Source: a virus. Taken from it: a stretch of DNA of 64,000 nt. Numbering within the stretch: the first letter of the stretch is position 1; the number at the start of each line of letters is the position of its first letter. The position numbers and the translations under genes are program-made. Shown in pieces: positions 48,164 to 55,928 of the stretch. The notes under the pieces are model-generated. The model worked only from the letters and a program-made list of their open reading frames with translations. It was not told the origin of the DNA and made no database searches. The stretch lies in IMG/VR virus record IMGVR_UViG_3300046616_000314, positions 350,616 to 414,615 of that record; one strand, written 5' to 3'.

Positions 48164-48179
48164 GTATCTAAGCTATAGT
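48152..48179 (+). promoter_or_regulatory. Sigma70-like promoter
   Basis: TTGACA (48152-48157), 16 bases, TATAGT (48174-48179); -35 box overlaps the preceding stop. TTTGGAG ribosome site follows before ATG 48209. Confidence 0.7.
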
Positions 48180-48208
48180 GATCATATTCTTTGATGTCTT
48201 TGGAGACT

Positions 48209-48484
48209 ATGATGATCCCCAACGTGACCCGCATTCGTGGTACTGTCCTTCGCGACGCCCCTGGTGGCAACGACTACATCGAAGTCACGGTTGAAGGCGT
48301 GTTCCTGTTCCGCACGGACGATCCTTCGGAACACATTCAAGACATCGTGATCCGCACGGATGCGGGCGAGACCGTCTACATCGATGAGCAAGAAGCTCGC
48401 GTGGTCACGCACACCGTTGACGGTGCAACGGGCGTGTTCGATACCCAAACCGAAACCGCCTTCGCCGAAGTGGAGGCGTGGTAA
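48209..48484 (+). CDS. Hypothetical protein
   Basis: 91 residues from ATG 48209; a second ATG follows at once. All-beta look (VTRIRGTVLRDA, YIEVTVEGVFLFRTD, DIVIRTDAGETVYI). GC-rich like other non-array accessory genes. Not recognised. Confidence 0.7.
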   Translation: MMIPNVTRIRGTVLRDAPGGNDYIEVTVEGVFLFRTDDPSEHIQDIVIRTDAGETVYIDEQEARVVTHTVDGATGVFDTQTETAFAEVEAW

Positions 48485-48687
48485 TGTCGAACATCATTCG
48501 CCCCGTCTTCGGTAAGACCGATATCGCTCCGGTGGAAGAGTGCGGGACCGTCCTGCAATTCCCAGTGCTGAACCAAGCGGAAGAAGACCTGTACGAAGCC
48601 CTGCGCAAGGATGCGTTGGAAGGTACGGGTATGTGGGAAACGTCGTCCTTTGCGCAACTGTCGCAAAATCTCTGGGGCGATGCATGA
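48484..48687 (+). CDS. Hypothetical small protein
   Basis: 67 residues, acidic, TAATG overlap start. Helix NQAEEDLYEALRKDALEG. Not recognised. Confidence 0.7.
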   Translation: MSNIIRPVFGKTDIAPVEECGTVLQFPVLNQAEEDLYEALRKDALEGTGMWETSSFAQLSQNLWGDA

Positions 48688-49037
48688 GCCCGCAATTCAC
48701 TCTCGATTCGATGCTGTTCGATTTCGACGGCAATGATCTGGTCGGCGGCAATGCCCTGGCTCATACGTTGAAGATCGCTCGCAAGGAATGCCAGCGGCGG
48801 AACATGGCTGACGTGAAGGTCGAACCCGTTATCGTGGATTCGATCACTCGCCGTTGGGTTCAGGGTGACGAGCCCGTTTTGCTGAAGCGGGTTCAGGCGT
48901 TGGTCGTTACCGATCAGCACGACATTCGCAACACGTTCATCATTCGGTGGGGCGCCCTGAAGGCGTCGGAAAGCATTTTCAAAACCATTGCAGAAGTCGA
49001 ACGCGAAGAAACGTTCGAACTTGGAGGATACGCATGA
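48684..49037 (+). CDS. Hypothetical protein
   Basis: 117 residues from ATG 48684 (ATGA). DFDGNDLVGGNALAHTLKIARK then strands VKVEPVIVDSITRRWVQ. Not recognised. The start codons further upstream are inside the neighbour. Confidence 0.7.
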   Translation: MSPQFTLDSMLFDFDGNDLVGGNALAHTLKIARKECQRRNMADVKVEPVIVDSITRRWVQGDEPVLLKRVQALVVTDQHDIRNTFIIRWGALKASESIFKTIAEVEREETFELGGYA

Positions 49038-49213
49038 ATCACTGGTCCGAAATTCGCTATGGTCTGCTGACCCGCGATCAAGAAATCGACGGCTTCTTTG
49101 TTGTCGGCTATGCTTCCGCGCTCCAAGGTGTGAGCGATGGTAAGCGCGTTCGTGGTCTCAAGGGCGCGCACATGAACTACAACCGGTACGGAGCGAAACG
49201 TGCAAGTTATTAA
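49034..49213 (+). CDS. Hypothetical small protein
   Basis: 59 residues from ATG 49034 (ATGA). Contains DGFFVVGYASALQGVSDGK; basic C-terminus. Overlaps the next gene by 14 bases. Confidence 0.65.
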   Translation: MNHWSEIRYGLLTRDQEIDGFFVVGYASALQGVSDGKRVRGLKGAHMNYNRYGAKRASY

Positions 49214-49505
49214 GACCGGCTATCTCTATTTCCGCCAGCCTCATCGTAGCGATTTCGATCAGCGCGCTTGGACAATCGATATCAATCAGGCTGCGCGCTT
49301 CGATGACGCTACGGCTGCTGAAATCGTGCGCCACTGGTCGGAAGGTCCCCTGGACAAGAACAAGCAAGGCGAACTGGTTCCCAAGTATCCCAAATGGAGT
49401 ATTGCACTCCAAGGTGTAAGCACGAGTGTTTCTAATCCGGTTGTGTTCGAACTGATCGACGTGACCGATGGGCGGGTCTATACGCTTTTGGAACGGATGC
49501 TCTGA
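49200..49505 (+). CDS. Hypothetical protein, GTG start
   Basis: 101 residues from GTG 49200. Strand-rich with RAWTIDINQAARFDDATAAEIV, resembling small phage proteins that read a bound parameter, but not assignable. TGATG overlap with the next gene. Confidence 0.65.
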   Translation: MQVIKTGYLYFRQPHRSDFDQRAWTIDINQAARFDDATAAEIVRHWSEGPLDKNKQGELVPKYPKWSIALQGVSTSVSNPVVFELIDVTDGRVYTLLERML

Positions 49506-49651
49506 TGGAAAAGATTCCTTTCCCGACATTCGAAGAATGGCTGAAGCTGCAACCGGCTGACAAGCAAGGTGACTTGCTTGCGGCTAAGAATTCGTACTTC
49601 ACGCAATGGGGCATCGCTGTCCATAAAGCCAAGGGCTATTGGTGGGCGTGA
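49505..49651 (+). CDS. Hypothetical 48-residue protein
   Basis: ATG 49505 overlaps the previous TGA; stop overlaps the next GTG. MEKIPFPTFEEWLKLQPADK, C-terminus KAKGYWWA. Found by its position in the overlap chain and codon use. Not recognised. Confidence 0.6.
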   Translation: MEKIPFPTFEEWLKLQPADKQGDLLAAKNSYFTQWGIAVHKAKGYWWA

Positions 49652-50013
49652 CTACTCAAACCATTGGTCATGAAAGTAGTTTGGTCTATGATCAATCTAT
49701 GGCGGTTGTTTTTGTTGAGCGCAAAATAGCCAATAAATTTTTCATGGATTACGAGGTTAGTGACGGCACAATTGGTCGATCTGTCGTTGTAGAACCAACG
49801 ACTGATATCATTATTCCCCCGCGACATTTTCCTGGCACGTCTCGTTTTCTGGCAATAGTAAAAGATATGCCATACAAGTTGTTCATCTTGAACGACGTGG
49901 AAATGTATAAGCCGCTCAACAATCATTACCTTCTTCGGGTCGGTGAAGAAGATATGGTTCTTCTGAAGCTTCAAGGCTCAATCGAAACGGTTGAACTAAA
50001 CGTCACTATATAA
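49648..50013 (+). CDS. KW-tail-like protein, divergent
   Basis: 121 residues from GTG 49648 (GTGA overlap). RVGEEDMVLLKLQGS near the C-terminus keeps the acidic box and KL of the tail, followed by 12 residues. Its AT-rich codon use differs from the operon before it and matches the array. Confidence 0.6.
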   Translation: MTTQTIGHESSLVYDQSMAVVFVERKIANKFFMDYEVSDGTIGRSVVVEPTTDIIIPPRHFPGTSRFLAIVKDMPYKLFILNDVEMYKPLNNHYLLRVGEEDMVLLKLQGSIETVELNVTI

Positions 50014-50017
50014 ATGC

Positions 50018-50045
50018 TTGACAATACTTGTCCCCATGATATGTT
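50018..50045 (+). promoter_or_regulatory. Sigma70-like promoter
   Basis: TTGACA (50018-50023), 16 bases, TATGTT (50040-50045), then ATGGAGATTGG with the GGAG acting as ribosome site. Confidence 0.7.
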
Positions 50046-50057
50046 GTAAGCATATTC

Positions 50058-50840
50058 ATGGAGATTGGTTCATTGGTCCCTCAACACCTTCATTTCGCCC
50101 TGTACGTTCTGGATTGCTATTCCGTTTGGGCTAGCGATACGAAGGCGTGGGCAAAACTCGGCAAGGGTCCGATTGAACTGGAACTGGCTCACGTTGATGA
50201 ACTGGTTGCTCTGGGCTTGGGCGAGTATCGCCCGGTCAACGACGAAGGCAATCGCCGCGTCTCGACCATCCGCACGTCGGAACCCCTGCGCAATGCGTTC
50301 GTGGAAACGTTCAGCACCAATCCCGTCCCCACGCATCCTGGCTTCTGGTCCATCGGTGACTGGACGATGGAGACGGTGAAAAACTACGAAACGGATACGA
50401 CCTATCAGGTTCCGTGTCTGATGAGCGAGTATAGCGAGAAGCTGTACGTTCATAGCGGCGGCAATCAATACATGCTGCATTCGAAGTACAAGAAGGGCGT
50501 GCGCGAAACTTCGGGCGCCTACTGTGATGCATTCTTCCTGGCGACGCTGCGTTGCGTGATCTATCACGAAGTGTATTCCGCCGGGCATTCGTACGTGAAG
50601 CGCATCGACGGTCAACGTGGCTATAACTACACGCTGTCGTCGTGGTCGCTGTATGCGATGATTCGGTTTGGTCTGATCGTCGTGACCCAAGAATATCAAA
50701 AGGACGTTGGTCCTGAAATGTATGGTCCGACCGATCTGGGCGTTGAGTTTTACAAGAAAGCTCTGCCCTATCTGGAACACATGCACAATCGCAAGTATTG
50801 GGATCAAATCGCTGACAAGATGGATTGGAACGATGAATAA
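50058..50840 (+). CDS. Hypothetical protein
   Basis: 260 residues from ATG 50058, or 255 from TTG 50073; in sister units the GGAG is the ribosome site and translation begins eight or nine bases later, which favours the TTG. N-terminal helical region with EPLRNAFVETF; C-terminal half with YAMIRFGLIVVTQ and GPTDLGVEFYKKALPYLE resembles winged-helix-like helices. Not recognised. The long minus-strand frames over it are shadows. Confidence 0.75.
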   Translation: MEIGSLVPQHLHFALYVLDCYSVWASDTKAWAKLGKGPIELELAHVDELVALGLGEYRPVNDEGNRRVSTIRTSEPLRNAFVETFSTNPVPTHPGFWSIGDWTMETVKNYETDTTYQVPCLMSEYSEKLYVHSGGNQYMLHSKYKKGVRETSGAYCDAFFLATLRCVIYHEVYSAGHSYVKRIDGQRGYNYTLSSWSLYAMIRFGLIVVTQEYQKDVGPEMYGPTDLGVEFYKKALPYLEHMHNRKYWDQIADKMDWNDE

Positions 50841-51063
50841 TCTCGAAAAGCGGGTTCCAGTCACGTTCTTGGAAAGCATGATCAACATTATCATGTTCGT
50901 CGGGATCGTTCCGGGGATGTTGTTCCTGATGATGACGATGATCGTTCAAATCACGCATCTGGGCGTGTACCCCATCTACATCGTGGTCGGCATGTATTAT
51001 GTGTCGGTCATGTTCCGCTCGTTGATGCATTACCTGCACTTCGGCTTGACGAGGTTGCCGTAA
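50833..51063 (+). CDS. Two-helix membrane protein
   Basis: 76 residues from ATG 50833, overlapping the previous gene by eight bases. Membrane segments about 15-38 (IIMFVGIVPGMLFLMMTMIV) and 47-62 (YIVVGMYYVSVMF). Size and topology are compatible with a holin or an inner-membrane regulator; no lysin is next to it. Confidence 0.7.
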   Translation: MNNLEKRVPVTFLESMINIIMFVGIVPGMLFLMMTMIVQITHLGVYPIYIVVGMYYVSVMFRSLMHYLHFGLTRLP

Positions 51064-51464
51064 TGTATTTGTTCGATGATCTTTCCGACAGCACGCTTTC
51101 CAATTGTCGCCACCAAATTGAAATGTGGTGTGACATGCATGGCGTCAACATGCGTCGGCAAATGATCGTGACGAGACAACGAACCTCCGCGCCGAACTTT
51201 CGTTATTTCTTCGATAGCGAAGAGGATTTCATGCTGTTCTGGCTGGTATGGGGTAATCTGTCCAAGCGTAATATCATAGCGTTCATTGACGAGAGTCGTC
51301 GTCGGTGGCACGGCTGGAATACTGACTTCGACATCATTCATTTCTATGAAGCGTTCTGCCAGATGTCTACGGAAGAGGCTACTATTTGGCATCAGCAAGT
51401 TCGTGAAGTCGTCGCAGCCAATCAAGACGAATTCAATCGCTTCCATCTGAAGGGATCGGAATAG
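51063..51464 (+). CDS. KW-tail domain with C-terminal extension
   Basis: 133 residues. Residues 1-63 are a compact family unit: IEMWCDMHGVNMRR and tail DSEEDFMLFWLVWG. They are followed by a 70-residue helical region (IIAFIDESRRRWHGWN, EEATIWHQQVREVVAANQ) not seen elsewhere. A rare case of the tail used as a linker to a new domain. Confidence 0.8.
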   Translation: MYLFDDLSDSTLSNCRHQIEMWCDMHGVNMRRQMIVTRQRTSAPNFRYFFDSEEDFMLFWLVWGNLSKRNIIAFIDESRRRWHGWNTDFDIIHFYEAFCQMSTEEATIWHQQVREVVAANQDEFNRFHLKGSE

Positions 51465-51468
51465 ATTA

Positions 51469-51801
51469 ATGTTTAGTTTCGATCATTTCAAACGCGATCT
51501 TCGCATCATGCTTTCTTTCCGTCATGCCTTGACCTTCAAGGATGCGGAAGATGAAGCCGACGATTGGCTGAAATGGAGTTACCTCGTTGATAAGGCTGCG
51601 GGCATTAGCATGTTCGTCGTGTCGCCCCATGTCGCCGAATGGTGCAAGGCTCACGATATTTCCGAACCGATCCCGATTGCGTATGCTTCTCGCACAATGG
51701 TAGTCGGCGGAAAGAAGCCCACGTATCGCGAGCGTTATCATTACGCAATTCATTTCAAGAAACCCGAACATCTGGTTCAGTTTCGGATGAAATGGCTATG
51801 A
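51469..51801 (+). CDS. KW-tail family protein
   Basis: 110 residues. Centre AEWCKAHDISEPIP, tail KKPEHLVQFRMKWL. N-terminal 45 residues longer than average. Confidence 0.85.
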   Translation: MFSFDHFKRDLRIMLSFRHALTFKDAEDEADDWLKWSYLVDKAAGISMFVVSPHVAEWCKAHDISEPIPIAYASRTMVVGGKKPTYRERYHYAIHFKKPEHLVQFRMKWL

Positions 51802-52118
51802 ATCCTATCGCAATTAAAAGATTCGTTCGGATTATCAAAACCCGTTTTTGGCGTCGATATACTCTGGATTGTTCTTATCAATCGAACCACAACGATTCCA
51901 CGTTGGTCAAACGATGGGACAAAATTATTCGTGTCGTCAAACATCCAAAGGTACTCACCGAACTTTATCTAATAGAAGAGGTTGCTGCTTGGTGTAAAGA
52001 ACATCGTATGGCAGAACCTTTTCCCGATCTTGAGTACGACGACGATGACAATTATCTCTACATCATTCGTTTTAAGAAAGCGGCGGATGTAATTCAGTTT
52101 CGGATGAAATGGCTATGA
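51798..52118 (+). CDS. KW-tail family protein
   Basis: 106 residues from ATG 51798 (ATGA). Centre AAWCKEHRMAEPFP, tail KKAADVIQFRMKWL; duplicate of its upstream neighbour by centre and tail. Basic N-terminus (KRFVRIIKTRFWRR). Confidence 0.85.
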   Translation: MNPIAIKRFVRIIKTRFWRRYTLDCSYQSNHNDSTLVKRWDKIIRVVKHPKVLTELYLIEEVAAWCKEHRMAEPFPDLEYDDDDNYLYIIRFKKAADVIQFRMKWL

Positions 52119-52333
52119 TTCAAAAACTGGATCATGACAATTATCCTGTCGTGTTGCTTGTCACCGGAGATTGGTTCAGAGCCTATAATTCGGGTGCCGC
52201 TGGTTGGGAAATGGATGATTGGCTGGACGCCAATGGGATCGATTTCTATTGTGAGTTTGAACGTGGCGTGGGTTATGTCGCCCGATTCCGCAATGAAGAA
52301 ATGGCGATGATGTTCAAGTTGAAATATCTATGA
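52115..52333 (+). CDS. KW-tail family protein
   Basis: 72 residues. DDWLDANGIDFYCEF replaces the WC centre, tail NEEMAMMFKLKYL. Sister of 52628-52852 (DAWAEANDIMFYCRF). Confidence 0.85.
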   Translation: MIQKLDHDNYPVVLLVTGDWFRAYNSGAAGWEMDDWLDANGIDFYCEFERGVGYVARFRNEEMAMMFKLKYL

Positions 52334-52626
52334 AGTGGGAAAAAGCCAATTATTCAGGGATAGAGACCTTTCGTCTCTTTGTCCCCAAAGACAGCTTCAA
52401 CCGGAATTGGAATTTGGGTTGGCGTGGGTCAGGGACCGAATTGTACAAGCACGGAAGACTTCAAGACAAAGACATCTATGATAAACGTGTGTTTGGTTCT
52501 CCATACTACAACTGGTGTATGTCGGAACTTGGGTATTATCCGCATTGCTGGGGCGATGCTTGGACCTATTCTATTTTTCTAGAAACCGAAGAACACGTGG
52601 TTCTTTTCCAACTTAAGTGGTGTTGA
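52330..52626 (+). CDS. KW-tail family protein
   Basis: 98 residues. YNWCMSELGYYPHC, a plus-block type centre; tail ETEEHVVLFQLKWC. ATGA overlap. Confidence 0.85.
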   Translation: MKWEKANYSGIETFRLFVPKDSFNRNWNLGWRGSGTELYKHGRLQDKDIYDKRVFGSPYYNWCMSELGYYPHCWGDAWTYSIFLETEEHVVLFQLKWC

Positions 52627-52627
52627 C

Positions 52628-52852
52628 ATGATGTCTTTGAAAATACCACCTATCGAGGAACGCGGCGCGTTATCGGTTTGGATTCCGATTGAGCATGAAC
52701 ACTATGTTCTGTTCATGCGAGGAGAAATGGACGCATGGGCGGAAGCAAACGACATTATGTTCTATTGTCGCTTCGAAACTTTCAGTGAGCAATATATTGT
52801 TTGCTTAAAGAATGACGAAGATGCCACACTGTTTAAATTGAAGTGGTGTTGA
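52628..52852 (+). CDS. KW-tail family protein
   Basis: 74 residues. DAWAEANDIMFYCRF, tail KNDEDATLFKLKWC. Ends in KWC like the upstream copy; the following TTGACA promoter begins within its last codons. Confidence 0.85.
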   Translation: MMSLKIPPIEERGALSVWIPIEHEHYVLFMRGEMDAWAEANDIMFYCRFETFSEQYIVCLKNDEDATLFKLKWC

Positions 52853-52876
52853 CAATCCAAGTATTCATAGTATAGT
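52849..52876 (+). promoter_or_regulatory. Sigma70-like promoter
   Basis: TTGACA (52849-52854) overlaps the previous stop codon; 16 bases; TATAGT (52871-52876). AGGAG ribosome site before ATG 52908. Spacer contains AAGTATTCATAG, close to AGTATTCAG at the 3677 promoter. Confidence 0.75.
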
Positions 52877-52907
52877 GCTACTATTCTTTGATTCCTAGGA
52901 GCACCGA

Positions 52908-53090
52908 ATGTCCGTTAAGGCTCGCTACGAAATTACCGTTCTGGTCGGTCGCAAGATCGAAGAACGCATCTTCCTGGCTGACTACAACGAAGCCATGACG
53001 AAGATGGATTCGCTCGAAATCGAATTTCCGAACAAGCAATTCGAATTCACCGATCACAAGCTGTTCGGCGGCAAGTGGAAGGGCGAATAA
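52908..53090 (+). CDS. Hypothetical small protein
   Basis: 60 residues. Strand VKARYEITVLVGRK, helix DYNEAMTKMDSLEIEF, strand KQFEFTDHKLF: looks like a small alpha/beta fold. Not recognised. TAATG overlap with the next gene. Confidence 0.7.
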   Translation: MSVKARYEITVLVGRKIEERIFLADYNEAMTKMDSLEIEFPNKQFEFTDHKLFGGKWKGE

Positions 53091-53269
53091 TGATTACCGA
53101 AGCTCTGACCCCTGAACAAGCTGCGGCGGCGCAAGCCTGCTATCGCGAACTGATTCGCTTGATGGCGGACATCGGTGAACCGCCGAAGCTCATTCAGGCA
53201 CAAGCCTCGTACGGGATGCTTCCCGAGAATAAATCGTGGGCTGAAATCTTCCGCGAAGGTTGTCGCTAA
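53090..53269 (+). CDS. Hypothetical small protein
   Basis: 59 residues, helical, Ala/Gln-rich (LTPEQAAAAQACYRELIRLM). Not recognised. The start is set by the TAATG overlap. Confidence 0.65.
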   Translation: MITEALTPEQAAAAQACYRELIRLMADIGEPPKLIQAQASYGMLPENKSWAEIFREGCR

Positions 53270-53271
53270 CG

Positions 53272-53556
53272 ATGATCCTCCAAAGCGGAATCATTTTTAA
53301 TTGGAATATGGATTCTCTTATCCAGGCGTCCATTGCTAATTTTAAAATCCCCGAGAAAGATCGGCGGCGGGGTGAAGGCACTCGCCTGTACAACGAATGG
53401 GAGGCTGCACTTCCTGAGACGGTAGAAATCGTTGAGCTATGGACGCCAGACTACGAAGGGTTGGCATTCTGGAAATCAGTAGGTTACACGCCCAAGAATC
53501 CAGATATCGAAATTGATGAAGAATTCGGAGTTGTTCTGATTAAGAGACTCCGATGA
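53272..53556 (+). CDS. Truncated GNAT acetyltransferase-like protein
   Basis: 94 residues from ATG 53272. RRRGEGTRLYNEWEAALP is the acetyl-CoA-binding motif A (R/Q-x-x-G-x-G/A) and LAFWKSVGYT the motif B end of GNAT enzymes. The usual N-terminal 60-70 residues of the fold are shortened, so activity is uncertain. Confidence 0.7.
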   Translation: MILQSGIIFNWNMDSLIQASIANFKIPEKDRRRGEGTRLYNEWEAALPETVEIVELWTPDYEGLAFWKSVGYTPKNPDIEIDEEFGVVLIKRLR

Positions 53557-53846
53557 GCCTCATCATAAACCACATGCGGAGTCGTATAGAGCTTCAAGGA
53601 CCGCATACGGGCGAGTACATGCTTGAGGTTCTAGGCGACTACAGAGACAAGATTTATCGCGACCGCGAATGTCTCCGATCCAGGGTATTCACATGGTGCG
53701 TGGATCGCTTGGGCTATGCGCCTACGCTTACTGATCGCAACGAGAACGTTGCGAAGATGCACTTCAAATCCCCAGAAGATATTATGGTGTTCCGGCTGAA
53801 ATGGGGTCTTGGACCTAGCGCGGCGATGGCGGACTATACCGCTTGA
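53553..53846 (+). CDS. KW-tail family protein with extension
   Basis: 97 residues. FTWCVDRLGYAPTL, tail KSPEDIMVFRLKWG followed by 13 residues (LGPSAAMADYTA). ATGA overlap with the GNAT-like gene, one of few cases where a family copy is coupled to an enzyme gene. Confidence 0.85.
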   Translation: MSLIINHMRSRIELQGPHTGEYMLEVLGDYRDKIYRDRECLRSRVFTWCVDRLGYAPTLTDRNENVAKMHFKSPEDIMVFRLKWGLGPSAAMADYTA

Positions 53847-53870
53847 CAATACTCAAATCTACTGTAAGAT
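53843..53870 (+). promoter_or_regulatory. Sigma70-like promoter
   Basis: TTGACA (53843-53848) overlapping the preceding stop, 16 bases, TAAGAT (53865-53870), then CAGGGG before ATG 53900. Confidence 0.65.
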
Positions 53871-53899
53871 ACGAGTATTGATTTTCGCAGGGGTTTGTC

Positions 53900-54100
53900 A
53901 TGATTCTTCGCTCCAAGTCGTTTGAAATGAATGAACCGATTTCTGATGCGTTCATTGAGCGTAGTCATTTCGGTGTCGTCCTGATCAACATCAATAGCGA
54001 TGACCCCGCTGGCAACAAGTACGAATATGTCATCACGGGTGACAGTTCGGAATACGATCAAAATGAAATCGACGTGATCGCGAAGTTCGTGCTTGGCTAA
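53900..54100 (+). CDS. Hypothetical small protein
   Basis: 66 residues, acidic. Strands FGVVLININSD and YEYVITGD. TAATG overlap with the following family gene. Not recognised. Confidence 0.7.
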   Translation: MILRSKSFEMNEPISDAFIERSHFGVVLININSDDPAGNKYEYVITGDSSEYDQNEIDVIAKFVLG

Positions 54101-54438
54101 TGAAACAAATTCTCGGCGCCTTGCGTAATCAAACGCCTAAGTTTTTGCTCTACCGCGTTCTGTTGGAAGAGAGCGATGGCGGCTATGCCAACCATAACTT
54201 ATTTGCCGATCAGCCCTTGCACGAATTTGTGGTGGCTAGTGGAACGCTAGGCAACCATGATCGGCGCGGAACTACTGTTGTGGGCGAATGGTGCATGACG
54301 AATTTCGGCTACATGCCGACTGTTGTCATGCATGGCGGGGATGTTACGAAATCCAGTGATATCGTGCTACGCGAACACGCCATCATCTTCAACGAGGAAG
54401 ACCATGGCGTGTTGTTTCAGTTTAGGTGGAGAGTTTAA
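54100..54438 (+). CDS. KW-tail family protein
   Basis: 112 residues. GEWCMTNFGYMPTV, tail NEEDHGVLFQFRWRV. Last plus-strand copy before the minus-strand methylase operon, with a four-base convergent overlap. Confidence 0.85.
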   Translation: MKQILGALRNQTPKFLLYRVLLEESDGGYANHNLFADQPLHEFVVASGTLGNHDRRGTTVVGEWCMTNFGYMPTVVMHGGDVTKSSDIVLREHAIIFNEEDHGVLFQFRWRV

Positions 54439-54623
54439 AAGCGGGTCGTCCGACCACGCATAATAACCCAAAAAACCCAAATGAAGAACGGTTCAGCCGC
54501 AACATCGACGGCATCGATACGGAAGCTATTGTTCCATACGTTCAGCCCATTCTCACGGGCGATGTACCATAGCGGAAACGCCAGCACGACAGACAGCAAT
54601 AAAAAGAAAGTGGTTTTTGACAT
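54435..54623 (-). CDS. Small membrane protein
   Basis: 62 residues from ATG 54623, two bases after the upstream stop. Membrane segments TTFFLLLSVVLAFPLWYIA (about 4-22) and FFIWVFWVIM (about 46-55). Function open; T4-like phages carry many such proteins. Confidence 0.65.
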   Translation of the reverse strand: MSKTTFFLLLSVVLAFPLWYIARENGLNVWNNSFRIDAVDVAAEPFFIWVFWVIMRGRTTRF

Positions 54624-54624
54624 C

Positions 54625-54894
54625 TTAGACTCGGTTCTTACCAATGTGGAAGCCATCGCACATGGCGCATTTGTAGGGGCGGAACTTCCCGCCATGTTTC
54701 TTTTCCATAGACACGGCAGCTTTCTCCGCACTCTTCAGGCTACCATAGGCGACCTTCGGTTTACCAGAGCCTTGCGCAATATGGGAATTCTTGTGGAACA
54801 GTCCCCAGGCATTTCGCGTGATGACGAAATTGCGGAACATCCGACTTAGGGGAAGCTGATACTTCAGAGCAAGAATTATATTTCGAATTTTCAT
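54625..54894 (-). CDS. Small Cys/His zinc-binding-like protein
   Basis: 89 residues from ATG 54894. C-terminal KCAMCDGFHIGK: CxxC plus His as in the short zinc knuckles of many phage proteins. N-terminal half basic and helical. ATGA overlap with the KW-tail gene upstream. Confidence 0.7.
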   Translation of the reverse strand: MKIRNIILALKYQLPLSRMFRNFVITRNAWGLFHKNSHIAQGSGKPKVAYGSLKSAEKAAVSMEKKHGGKFRPYKCAMCDGFHIGKNRV

Positions 54895-55130
54895 TTTTGC
54901 CATTTCAACTTGAAGAGGGCTGCATCATGATTGTTCTGAAATAGCACTTGCCATGTACGATATCCAGCATCATCCAAGAAATGCGTACACGTGATAGCAT
55001 GGACATCGTAAATTTCGTTGGCGATACACCAGTCAATGATGTCTTCTTTCGTGCCTTGCTCGCGCAGAATAATGACACTACACGTGAAGCCAGGATAGTC
55101 TAATGGATCAACAACGTCTTCGAAATGCAT
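54891..55130 (-). CDS. KW-tail family protein
   Basis: 79 residues. Centre IDWCIANEIYDVHA, tail QNNHDAALFKLKWQK. The only minus-strand copy to the right of the array; it lies directly downstream of dam. Confidence 0.85.
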   Translation of the reverse strand: MHFEDVVDPLDYPGFTCSVIILREQGTKEDIIDWCIANEIYDVHAITCTHFLDDAGYRTWQVLFQNNHDAALFKLKWQK

Positions 55131-55133
55131 GTG

Positions 55134-55928
55134 TTAGATAAGTCCGTTGGTCGCCACGCTAGAAGCAAGGTTCTTGCTGAAGATCAACACTTCCTTAGCC
55201 GATTTGTCCTTCGACATTCCATACGCCCACTGGGGCTCGACCTGCGGAAATTCGGCGTACATATCTAGGATTTCTTTCCCATTATTATATGACATGACCC
55301 AGTTGTCGCGATCCTTCACTAGATCGAACAAAGCCGCATGGTCGAACCCCCGGTGTGTATCACCGCGATTGCCGTAGAGATTGTTCTTGTCTTCGTCCAA
55401 CAGGTAGGGAGGATCGAGGTACAAGAACGCATCCGGGTTCTGAGCAATCGAGTCGCGGAAGTCCATCAGTTCGACAGTGAAATTGTCAACCTTGAAGTCC
55501 TTCAGATAGTCGATATTAGATACGTTAAATCGTTGACCGGCAGACATGCCGCCCGACATCGTAGAGCCACTGAACGACGAACGATTGAGCACATAGAACG
55601 TGGCGCCCTTCTCGAAATCATCGGTCATGGTGGGGTTGGTCTTCTGAAGCGTCTTGAAGACATCCTTGGTGATCGGATGGTACTTCATCACTTCGGTATG
55701 CAGAGCCTTGTTATCCTTCAGGAGGGCATTCCAGAAACACACCAAGGGCTCAAACACGTCATAAGCCTTCACTTCCATACCTTGGGCTGCACACGCCAGT
55801 TCAACCGATCCACCGCCCAAAAATGGCGAACACAGTTTCTTAGTGTCGCGCGGGATGTACGAGAGGATGATGTCAACAGCGCGGCTCTTGCCGCCAGGGT
55901 AACGAAGGGGAGACTTGATCTTACGCAC
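55134..55928 (-). CDS. dam: DNA adenine methyltransferase (Dam-like)
   Basis: 264 residues, D12-class N6-adenine methylase: LRYPGGKSR (8-16) and PFLGGGSVEL (35-44) bind S-adenosylmethionine, AYDVFEPLVCFWNAL continues the fold, and DPPY (about 173-176) is the catalytic motif. The family usually methylates GATC; GATC is common in this window by eye. Overlaps the restriction-enzyme gene by eight bases, so the two are co-expressed. Confidence 0.92.
   Translation of the reverse strand: MRKIKSPLRYPGGKSRAVDIILSYIPRDTKKLCSPFLGGGSVELACAAQGMEVKAYDVFEPLVCFWNALLKDNKALHTEVMKYHPITKDVFKTLQKTNPTMTDDFEKGATFYVLNRSSFSGSTMSGGMSAGQRFNVSNIDYLKDFKVDNFTVELMDFRDSIAQNPDAFLYLDPPYLLDEDKNNLYGNRGDTHRGFDHAALFDLVKDRDNWVMSYNNGKEILDMYAEFPQVEPQWAYGMSKDKSAKEVLIFSKNLASSVATNGLI

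Noticed and set aside
50070-51039. Two long minus-strand open frames (274 and 242 codons)
   Set aside because: They mirror the plus-strand gene 50058-50840 and its neighbour; products are His/Arg-rich shadows with no ribosome sites.
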